From NCBI GenBank assembly GCA_035252155.1, contig DATFDL010000498.1, positions 1-16,343 of the forward strand: a DNA stretch of 16,343 bases, given 5' to 3'. This document shows, piece by piece, positions 1 through 6,982 of this stretch. Source of the DNA: JAICLL01 sp035252155 (lineage in GTDB: Bacteria; Planctomycetota; Planctomycetia; Pirellulales; JAICIG01). Within the stretch, counting starts at the first letter, position 1. Each line of letters starts with the position of its first letter. Both the position numbers and the translations under genes were made by a program. A model generated the notes under the pieces. The model did no database searches. It was given only the letters and a program-made list of their open reading frames with translations, and was not told the origin of the DNA.

Positions 1-18
1 AACAAGCCGCGAGATCTC

Positions 19-1070
<1,052 letters not shown>

Positions 1071-1071
<1 letters not shown>

Positions 1072-1099
1072 GGGACAGGGAACAGGGGACAGGGAACAG
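1071..1099 (+). repeat. Tandem 14-mer repeat between moxR and DUF58 gene
   Basis: The unit GGGGACAGGGAACA occurs twice in tandem (1071-1084 and 1085-1098), beginning on the last base of the moxR stop codon. It lies inside what should be one transcription unit. No function is assigned. Confidence 0.8.
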
Positions 1100-1223
1100 A
1101 AGAGGGCGCGACAGGGCGAGGGGGCGACACGGTGGTCTATCCGGTGGCTGGGGCAGAGTGTAACGATGCCCCGGTGCGGGACGAAATGGTTCCGCATAGC
1201 GAGAACGGCCCGGAAAATAAATC

Positions 1224-2129
1224 ATGCCTACCTCCCGTTACAAATATCTCGATCCGGTGGCGTTGAGCCGCTTGAAAAACCTTTCGCTGGCGGCGCGGCG
1301 GGTGGTCGAGGGATTTTACGCGGGCATGCACCGCAGCCCGCATCGCGGCTATTCGATCGAGTTCGCCGAGCACCGCGAGTACACGCCCGGCGTCGATCCG
1401 CGACACATCGACTGGCGCGTCTTCGGCCGCCGCGACAAGCTCTATGTGAAGCAGTATGAGGAAGAAACCAGCCTGCGTTGTTATTTGCTGGTCGATCGCT
1501 CGGCTTCGATGGGCTACAAGTCGGACGGGCCGCTGACGAAGCTCGAATACGGCTCATACCTGGCGGCGAGCCTGGCATATCTGCTGGCCCTGCAGCACGA
1601 TTCGGTCGGCCTGATTACCCACGACACGGCGGTGCGCGACCTGGTGCCGCCGCGGCAGGGGCCAGCACACTTGCGGGTGATCATGGAAAAGCTCGAACAG
1701 ACCGCCGCCGGCGGCGAGACGAGCCTAAGCGAGACGTTTCATGGGCTGGCGGAGCAACTCAAGCGTCGGGCGTTGATCGTGGTCATCTCCGACCTGTTCG
1801 ACGACGCCGACAAGCTGGTGGCGGCGCTCAAACACTTCCGCCACCGCAAGCACGAAGTATTGGTCTTTCAAACGCTCGATCACGCCGAGCTCACGTTTCC
1901 GTTTGACGATGTCACGCGCATCGAAGACCTGGAAAATCATCGCGAGGTCACGAGCGACCCACGGGCGTTCCGCAAGGCGTATCTGGAGGAATTCGGCGAC
2001 TTTCTCACGGCGGTGCGGCAAGGCTGTCGTAATGCGCAGATTAACTACGCCTTGGCCCCCACGAGCGAACCGTTTGATGCATTTCTCGGGCGGTTTCTGG
2101 CGAAGCGGCAGACGATGGGCAGTCGGTAG
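1224..2129 (+). CDS. DUF58 / vWA-like domain protein
   Basis: The 301-residue product is a DUF58 protein, the regular partner of MoxR ATPases. The conserved block around residues 51-65 (REYTPGVDPRHIDWR) is diagnostic for DUF58. A metal-binding MIDAS-type motif DRSAS sits at 91-95, as in vWA folds, and a second vWA-like strand, LIVVISDLFDDAD, lies further on. No signal peptide or membrane span is seen, so it probably acts in the cytoplasm at the inner face of the membrane. It follows moxR in the same orientation. In many planctomycetes this pair is continued by BatA-like membrane vWA proteins; here the strand switches right after the stop, so the cluster looks shortened. The start ATG at 1224 has only a weak GGAAA upstream. 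Confidence 0.93.
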   Translation: MPTSRYKYLDPVALSRLKNLSLAARRVVEGFYAGMHRSPHRGYSIEFAEHREYTPGVDPRHIDWRVFGRRDKLYVKQYEEETSLRCYLLVDRSASMGYKSDGPLTKLEYGSYLAASLAYLLALQHDSVGLITHDTAVRDLVPPRQGPAHLRVIMEKLEQTAAGGETSLSETFHGLAEQLKRRALIVVISDLFDDADKLVAALKHFRHRKHEVLVFQTLDHAELTFPFDDVTRIEDLENHREVTSDPRAFRKAYLEEFGDFLTAVRQGCRNAQINYALAPTSEPFDAFLGRFLAKRQTMGSR

Positions 2130-2162
2130 TCGTCGCGGTGCATGTCTTGTGTATCGCGACGT

Positions 2163-2408
2163 TTAATGCTCCGCATCGGCAACTCTTCGCTCGAGCTCTT
2201 GGCGGCTGATCGCGGGCTGACGCCGTCGCTCGGAGATGAATGACCAGAACCGACCGCTGGAGCCTAATTCAATTTGTTCCCGGTCCATCCCCACGACGCC
2301 GACGACAATGGCGACCGGCTCGCCATCGCGGGTCACGAGAACATTGCCCCGCTGGGCCTCGTCAACACAGTTTTCCAAACTCGCTTCGCCGATTGGGATG
2401 TTTTTCAC
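2163..2408 (-). CDS. Phd/YefM-type antitoxin, toxin partner broken
   Basis: This 81-residue protein matches the Phd/YefM antitoxin pattern: an N-terminal DNA-binding part (IPIGEASLENCVDEAQ, then VLVTRDGEPVAIVVGV) and a charged C-terminal tail (ISRQELERRVADAE) that would wrap the toxin. It appears intact. The start is GTG at 2408-2406, with a strong GAGGAG five bases upstream. That GTG overlaps the stop codon of the preceding toxin remnant as GTGA, the usual translational coupling in toxin-first relBE-like operons. Because the toxin remnant has lost its middle, the antitoxin may persist as a solitary repressor or as protection against related toxins; that is inference. Family assignment is from motif recognition only. 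Confidence 0.87.
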   Translation of the reverse strand: MKNIPIGEASLENCVDEAQRGNVLVTRDGEPVAIVVGVVGMDREQIELGSSGRFWSFISERRRQPAISRQELERRVADAEH

Positions 2409-2588
2409 AATATCTCCTCTGTTGTCTTATGTGGCGGCTTGTGTCGAATCGCACGAACTACCACGCGGCTCGCGTTGGCGTTCGTGAAGTAGCTGTTCCT
2501 CGATCCGGTCGAGCAGCGTCGCCCGATCAAAGGCGCGAAGATCCGCGAGATCGTCGGCAACACCCGTTGCATATTCAATCGCGTACAT
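2405..2588 (-). pseudogene. RelE-type toxin with out-of-frame internal deletion
   Basis: Reading from ATG 2588 gives a typical RelE/ParE toxin N-terminus (MYAIEYATGVADDLADLRAF, then DRATLLDRIEEQLLHE) that soon runs into unrelated residues and stops at 2427 after 53 codons. The typical toxin C-terminus, SRVVVRAIRHKPPHKTTEEIL, lies in the next frame and ends at 2405, overlapping the antitoxin start. From ATG to final stop is 184 bases, not a multiple of three. Related toxins are about 90 residues long, so roughly 30-40 middle residues are missing, including the central strands that carry much of the RNase site. The junction lies near codons 36-41. An assembly error is possible but would have to remove about 100 bases. 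Confidence 0.85.
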
Positions 2589-2607
2589 CTCGCCACCGCA
2601 TTATTCT

Positions 2608-2644
2608 ATTGTACTCGCCGCAACCGATAAATCGAAAGTATCGG
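2608..2644 (-). promoter_or_regulatory. Possible promoter and operator of the broken TA locus
   Basis: On the minus strand a TACAAT -10-like hexamer (2613-2608) lies 19 bases before the toxin ATG. Just upstream is a perfect inverted repeat, CCGATA (2624-2629) and TATCGG (2639-2644), with a 9-base spacer. This is where an autoregulatory operator of a TA operon would be expected. No good -35 box is visible, so this is a weak call. Confidence 0.3.
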
Positions 2645-2708
2645 CGGACCATTAGACGTGGTCAATCCAGCACGATGCGCGGCATAAGCGAGCAGGACCG
2701 CCTGGCGC

Positions 2709-3494
2709 CTACTCGTGCTTCCCAGCATTGTCCGACGCCGGCTTGCCAAAGGCCGCGCCCAGCCCGCCAGTTTTGTCCTTGCGGACCTTCTTGGCGTCGC
2801 GGCGGACAAACTCGCGCAGCATGTAGACCTCGACGCGCGAGTTTTGCGTGGCCCAGTCGAAATTGTCGGGCCGAGCGTGCGGCTCGTAGGGACCCGCCTG
2901 GCTCAGCCGAATGCGGTTCGGCTCGACGCCCTGCTGTTGCAAGTATTTGCGGGCCGCCTGGCAGCGAGCATACGAGAGTTGCCAGGCGTCGGCATATGGG
3001 CTGCCGGCGGGCAAAGGGCGCCCCGTGGCATGCCCGCGAATTTCGATCTTGTTGGGTTTGCCCACCAGGGCCGAGGCCATGCTGCGCAGCCGTTCTTGGG
3101 CCTGCTCGTCGAGATCGGCCGAGTGTTCGCTGAAGAGCACCAGCGTACTGACGCGCGTGTTATCGTCGTCTTGTCCGCCTTCGAGTGGGGCGCCGCCCTT
3201 GCCCAAGGCGTTTTCTTCGGTGCTCGGTTCGGCTTTGGCGGGCCCGCGGCCGTAAGTGCGCGGGCCTTTGGCCGGGGCCTTTAGGTTCGATAGCCCCCCG
3301 CCATCGGTGGCCGCGAGGGTCGAAGGCCCGGAAGGCGCCGAGGCCGTGCCCATCGGATCGCTAAAATATTTGGCCACCGCTTCCTTGACCGGCTTGCTTT
3401 GAGCCACGATCCACATCACCAGGAAGAAGGCCATCATCGCGGTCACGAAGTCCGCATAGGCCACCTTCCACGCGCCGCCGCCTTTGCCTGCCAT
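2709..3494 (-). CDS. motB: MotB-type stator protein with OmpA domain
   Basis: The 261-residue product has the architecture of MotB, the peptidoglycan-anchored stator subunit of the flagellar motor. The N-terminus reads WKVAYADFVTAMMAFFLVMW (9-28): one transmembrane helix preceded by Asp15, which corresponds to the essential ion-binding aspartate of MotB. A linker rich in Gly, Pro and Ala (about 48-108) is followed by an OmpA/MotB peptidoglycan-binding domain (about 115-228) containing IEIRGHATG and a terminal SRVEVYM strand. The gene follows motA after 35 bases. The start ATG at 3494 gives the usual short cytoplasmic tail. Similar proteins also occur as non-flagellar stators; no flagellar structural gene is in the window to decide. 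Confidence 0.92.
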   Translation of the reverse strand: MAGKGGGAWKVAYADFVTAMMAFFLVMWIVAQSKPVKEAVAKYFSDPMGTASAPSGPSTLAATDGGGLSNLKAPAKGPRTYGRGPAKAEPSTEENALGKGGAPLEGGQDDDNTRVSTLVLFSEHSADLDEQAQERLRSMASALVGKPNKIEIRGHATGRPLPAGSPYADAWQLSYARCQAARKYLQQQGVEPNRIRLSQAGPYEPHARPDNFDWATQNSRVEVYMLREFVRRDAKKVRKDKTGGLGAAFGKPASDNAGKHE

Positions 3495-3529
3495 GATGTT
3501 CGCTTTCGTTGCCGTTAAACCGCCTGGAA

Positions 3530-4381
3530 CTAAGCCGCTTTGAACAGCTCGTCGAGTTCACTGCGGGTGGGCCGCACTTCACTGCCCACGCCGCGGCGGG
3601 CCTGTTCGATGGCCACTTTCGGCGGCAGATCACGCACAAACGCCAGCACCGCCGAGGCGATGCTGCGGAAAAACGCCAATTCGGCCGCGCCCTGAAACTC
3701 CATCCGCCCGACCAGCGGCCCGAAAAAACCATACGACGCCAGAATGCCCAAAAACGTTCCCACCAGCGCGGCGCCCACCTTGTGGCCGATCTCCTCGACC
3801 GGACCGTCGATGGCGCCCATCGTAATCACGATACCCAGCACCGCGGCCACGATGCCAAAGCCGGGCAGCGCGTCGGCCGTCTTCGAGAGCACGGAGATCG
3901 GCGCGTGGTGCTCTTCTTCGATTACGCGCAATTCGGTTTCAAGCAGGGCTTCGAGTTGGTCGGGATTGGCGGTGCCTTCGATGATGGGCGACAACGCGCC
4001 GCAGATAAACTCGATCACATGGTGGTTGCTCGCCAGCCGCGGGTATTTATTGAAGATGGTGCTTTGGTGCGGGTCGGATACGTGCGACTCAAGGCCCAGC
4101 ATGCCGTCGCGCCGGGCCACCGACATGATGTCGTAGAGCAGGCCAAACAGATCGCGATAGGCGTTCTTATTGAAGGGCGTGCCCTTCATCGCCTGCAAGA
4201 CGCCCCGCACCAGGTCGCCCAGCACTTTTTTGGGCGACATCATAATCAGAGCGCCCAGGGCGGCGCCACCGATCGTCACGATTTCGGCCGGGTGGATCAG
4301 CGCCCCGACGTGCCCGCCCGACCAGGTAAACCCAGCCAGAACGCAGCCTAAAACCACTACGCAACCAGCGATGACAATCAT
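3530..4381 (-). CDS. motA: MotA-type stator protein
   Basis: MotA forms the proton or sodium channel of the stator together with MotB. From ATG 4381 the protein has 283 residues and starts MIVIAGCVVVLGCVLAG, the normal MotA opening. With this start the residues known to matter in E. coli MotA fall at the same numbers: Arg90 and Glu98 in the cytoplasmic loop (VARRDGMLGLE), Pro173 in ALPGFGIVAAVLGI and Pro222 in GPLVG. This strongly favours 4381 over an upstream TTG at 4453 that would add 24 atypical residues. Four hydrophobic segments are visible (about 1-20, 32-48, 172-192, 202-221). Only a weak GGGA precedes the start. It is the first gene of a motA-motB pair. Confidence 0.93.
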   Translation of the reverse strand: MIVIAGCVVVLGCVLAGFTWSGGHVGALIHPAEIVTIGGAALGALIMMSPKKVLGDLVRGVLQAMKGTPFNKNAYRDLFGLLYDIMSVARRDGMLGLESHVSDPHQSTIFNKYPRLASNHHVIEFICGALSPIIEGTANPDQLEALLETELRVIEEEHHAPISVLSKTADALPGFGIVAAVLGIVITMGAIDGPVEEIGHKVGAALVGTFLGILASYGFFGPLVGRMEFQGAAELAFFRSIASAVLAFVRDLPPKVAIEQARRGVGSEVRPTRSELDELFKAA

Positions 4382-4465
4382 GGTAATTCCCGGTCGAGGA
4401 ATCTTACGAAAAATCGTGAGTAATTCGCGGTCACTCGCCCCAGAGGCGGGCAATGGCAGGCAATA

Positions 4466-4504
4466 CCGTGCCTACGATATGTAGCACGGGAACCGGTTTC
4501 GTGC
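4466..4504. repeat. Two overlapping, mutually exclusive inverted repeats
   Basis: CCGTGCCTAC (4466-4475) can pair with GTAGCACGG (4481-4489) with one bulged base. GCACGGG (4484-4490) can instead pair with TCGTGC (4499-4504) around the palindrome AACCGGTT (4491-4498). The two foldings share GCACGG and so exclude one another. The element may be an interspersed repeat or an attenuator-like leader. Confidence 0.5.
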
Positions 4505-4564
4505 CGAAGCGGTCGCGGACGCCGGTGACGGTTGCGACAATGCTGCCGAAGATACGGGCCGTAG

Positions 4565-4584
4565 CTGACTTCGTGAGAAGTCAG
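4565..4584. repeat. Perfect 8-bp hairpin, GTGA loop
   Basis: CTGACTTC (4565-4572) and GAAGTCAG (4577-4584) form a perfect 8-bp stem around GTGA. There is no following T-run in either direction, so an intrinsic terminator is unlikely. Confidence 0.6.
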
Positions 4585-4645
4585 GCCGCCACGGAATTCT
4601 CGCCAATCGTATTACTGGGCGACCGACTCAACGTTTTTCCCGAAT

Positions 4646-4673
4646 CCTGAACCCTGAACCCTGAACCCTGAAC
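4646..4673. repeat. Tandem heptamer repeat (CCTGAAC x4)
   Basis: Four exact copies of CCTGAAC run from 4646 to 4673, followed by CCCGAAACCC. A heptamer in a non-coding region suggests slipped-strand growth rather than a coding repeat. Confidence 0.85.
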
Positions 4674-4735
4674 CCGAAACCCTCATCACCACGACCTACG
4701 TTTTGAATAGCGTGACCGAGCGGGAGGCTGTCCGA

Positions 4736-5239
4736 ATGTCCAAATTGCTCGTGGCCGAGACTGCGTTGCTGGTGCTGTGCAGCGCGATTGCCCTCGCGCT
4801 TGTCACCGGCGTCGTCTGGATCGTGCGCCGGCGGACCAAACGCGGCCGGCGACGTCGTGCTTTACGGCTCGTGGCGATTCGCCATTGGCTGACGCCCCGC
4901 CGGCTCGCGTTAGCGAGCGGAGGATTGTTCATGATCGCAGCGACGGGCTGGTGGGTGGTCGATTGGCTTCACGCCAGCGCGCCAGCCACCGATCATCAAC
5001 TTTCGGTTGCCGCGGTCGCAATGGAAGACCTCGACGGCGCCGAATGGGTCGAAGTCGAGTCCGCGCTCGATGCCGCCGGGCGGCAAAAGATCGCCGATGA
5101 GCGTTGGCGGCGCGGCCTGCCGCTCTTGGTGGTCATCGGCCTGCTGGTGGCGGGATGGGTGGCGCTGGCGCACTCAGGGCTTTTAGACGCGGGCCACCGC
5201 GGCGCGCCTCTCGCCGCACGTCAGGCCCGGAAACCATGA
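4736..5239 (+). CDS. Small membrane protein of unknown function
   Basis: I do not recognise this 167-residue protein. It has three likely membrane spans (about 8-30, 57-77 and 128-147). A very basic stretch (RRRTKRGRRRRALR, 31-44) follows the first, and an acidic region of about 50 residues lies between the second and third. It ends in a basic tail. The start ATG at 4736 is preceded by GGGAGG (4722-4727) at a good distance, which favours it over an upstream TTG at 4703. Its last 19 bases overlap the end of the P450 gene on the other strand. Codon use and base composition look normal for the window, so it is likely real. Confidence 0.7.
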   Translation: MSKLLVAETALLVLCSAIALALVTGVVWIVRRRTKRGRRRRALRLVAIRHWLTPRRLALASGGLFMIAATGWWVVDWLHASAPATDHQLSVAAVAMEDLDGAEWVEVESALDAAGRQKIADERWRRGLPLLVVIGLLVAGWVALAHSGLLDAGHRGAPLAARQARKP

Positions 5240-6624
5240 GCACAGTCGTCGCACTCGATCCGTCGCCCCTGGGCGGTGATGCTCAGCCACACCGGGCCAT
5301 TCGGCCATAAGCCCAACGACCCCGTCGGCCTGATCGCCTGGCCGGGGCGCAGTTCGACGTCGAATTCTTGCAGCACCCGGGCGACAACCAGTTGCATCGC
5401 CAGCATCGCAAAATCGTTGCCGATGCAGATGTGCGGCCCGGCGAGAAAGGGAAAGTACGCCCCTTTCGGACGCCCGCCGATCTGGTCGGCCGTGAATCGC
5501 CCAGGATCGAATACCTCGGGCGACTTCCAAAATTCCGGATGCCGGTGAGTGATGTACGGGCATAAAACCACGGTCGAACCCTTGGGAATACGAAATCCGC
5601 CGATTTGGTCCTCGGCTACCGCCCGCCGCGGAACGGCCCAGACGGGCGGGTACAATCGCAACGACTCATGGATTACCGCGCGTGTGAAGTGCAAATGGGG
5701 CGCATCCGTCACAGTCGGCAATCGATCGCCGATCACCGTATGGATTTCTTCGCGCACGCGCTGCTGAACCGGCGCGTGACAGGCCAGCAAGTACCAGGTC
5801 CAGGTCAGCGCGGTCGAGGTCGTTTCGTAGCCCGCCAGCAGAAAGTTCAGCACTTCACTGCGAAGCTGGTTGTTGGTCATTTGCGCGCCGGTCTCTTCGT
5901 CGCGGGCTTGAACGAGCATCGACAGCAGATCGCCGCGGTCGGTGTCATCGCGCCGCCGCTCTCGAATGATGTTGGCTACCACCTGGTTCAGCGTCGCGAC
6001 GGCATGGTTAAACCGGCGGTTGGCCGGGGTCGGCACCCAGCGGGGCGGCGTGCTTACGGGATGATGAAAGACGCGTTCAAAGTACTGCCCCATCACGCGG
6101 AAGGCACTGCCCACCTCGTCGGCCTCGTGGCTGGCGTCGCGATCGAAGAGCGTGCGACTGGTAATCGCCAGCGTCAATCGCGACATCTCGCCCCGGACCT
6201 CGATCGGCTTCTCGTCGGCCGCGATCGCCCGCCAGCGCGAGACCAAGGCCGACGCCGCCTCGACCATCACTTTGGCATATTCGGGCAACCGCTGCCGATG
6301 AAACGCCGGCTGCGCCAGCCGCCGCTGCCTTAGCCAGAAAGCACCTTCCGACACCGTCAGGTTGTCGCCAAACAAGCGCCGCAAGATTCCGTAATGCCAG
6401 CCGCGCAAATAATTCTTCTGATGCTCGTGCAGCACCCAGCGGACATGGTCGGGGTGGTACACAAAATGGTTTACCAACGGCCCGACGCGAAAACGGAACA
6501 CATCGCCGTAGTGCTGGCGCGCCTCTACTTGAAACCCAAGTGGATCGCGCATAAACGCGCCCCACGCCCCGTACGGCAGCGGAATAGACTGCGAGATTCC
6601 TGGGGCTTTCGGGGCTTTCGCCAT
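5221..6624 (-). CDS. Cytochrome P450 monooxygenase
   Basis: The 467-residue product is a cytochrome P450, a haem monooxygenase that uses electrons from a redox partner to oxidise an organic substrate. Motifs in order are the C-helix WLRQR (97-101), I-helix LLAGYETTS (262-270), K-helix ESLRLYPPVW (320-329, ExxR), FDPGRF (372-377) and the haem loop FLAGPHICIG with ligand Cys400. His replaces the common Arg in the haem loop, a variation known in bacterial P450s. The chosen ATG at 6624 has GGGGAAG upstream and gives a normal length; a start at 6729 would add 35 atypical residues. No ferredoxin or reductase gene is nearby, and the substrate is unknown. It lies 358 bases downstream of the sulfatase on the same strand, so co-transcription is uncertain. 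Confidence 0.95.
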   Translation of the reverse strand: MAKAPKAPGISQSIPLPYGAWGAFMRDPLGFQVEARQHYGDVFRFRVGPLVNHFVYHPDHVRWVLHEHQKNYLRGWHYGILRRLFGDNLTVSEGAFWLRQRRLAQPAFHRQRLPEYAKVMVEAASALVSRWRAIAADEKPIEVRGEMSRLTLAITSRTLFDRDASHEADEVGSAFRVMGQYFERVFHHPVSTPPRWVPTPANRRFNHAVATLNQVVANIIRERRRDDTDRGDLLSMLVQARDEETGAQMTNNQLRSEVLNFLLAGYETTSTALTWTWYLLACHAPVQQRVREEIHTVIGDRLPTVTDAPHLHFTRAVIHESLRLYPPVWAVPRRAVAEDQIGGFRIPKGSTVVLCPYITHRHPEFWKSPEVFDPGRFTADQIGGRPKGAYFPFLAGPHICIGNDFAMLAMQLVVARVLQEFDVELRPGQAIRPTGSLGLWPNGPVWLSITAQGRRIECDDCAHGFRA

Positions 6625-6982
6625 GTCGTGTTCTTCCCCACCGCGGCGCGGAAAGATTTGGATACTTGAATCGACGAGACAAGATTCGTTGCGGCCGGAC
6701 TGGCACCTTCCAATATGCACCGCCGCCACAGGTCAGGCAAGCAAATCCGGCTGAAACGATGACGACATGCGAACATCGAACCGCTCCGCATTACGAACAT
6801 AAAGAGGCAAGTTTGGCGTCGCTCCGTCGACGTGCCGCCGCGGAGCGGCGCGCGGAATTTAGCCGTGGGCGCTAGCCCGCGGTAAAATCGGGGCGACGTC
6901 CCATGAACGCCGCGGAGCGGCGACGGAAGAGAGCATGGAGATCTCCGCGCGCGACCGCGAGAACAACATTTGGATTCCGCGA
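6625..6982. other. Intergenic region between sulfatase and P450
   Basis: No gene is supported in these 358 bases. The core GCGGAGCGG occurs twice (6841-6849 within GCCGCCGCGGAGCGGC, and 6912-6920 within CGCCGCGGAGCGGCG), and its reverse complement, CCGCTCCGC, is at 6781-6789. A long hairpin (6863-6882) lies between, and a 10-bp palindrome, GGAGATCTCC, is near 6936-6945. The P450 promoter should be here but is not clear. Confidence 0.6.
6863..6882. repeat. Hairpin CCGTGGGC-GCTA-GCCCGCGG
   Basis: An 8-bp stem with one G-T wobble encloses a GCTA tetraloop. It sits downstream of the sulfatase stop, flanked by two copies of GCGGAGCGG. There is no T-run on either side, so it resembles an interspersed palindromic repeat more than a terminator. 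Confidence 0.65.

Larger units (their letters stand above)
4382..4735. other. Divergent intergenic region with hairpins and a tandem repeat
   Basis: This stretch separates motA (-) from the membrane protein gene (+). No convincing coding region is seen. It holds overlapping inverted repeats at 4466-4504, a hairpin at 4565-4584 and a tandem heptamer at 4646-4673, each listed separately. Both promoters should lie here, but no clear -35/-10 pair could be assigned. Confidence 0.6.

Noticed and set aside
2240..3133. 297-codon open frame on the plus strand
   Set aside because: It runs opposite to both the antitoxin locus and motB; the product is Arg/Pro/Ser-rich and not protein-like.
4646..4682. 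Tandem CCTGAAC repeat considered as a CRISPR or telomere-like array
   Set aside because: The unit is only seven bases with no spacers, so it is not CRISPR, and it lies inside the chromosome between genes.
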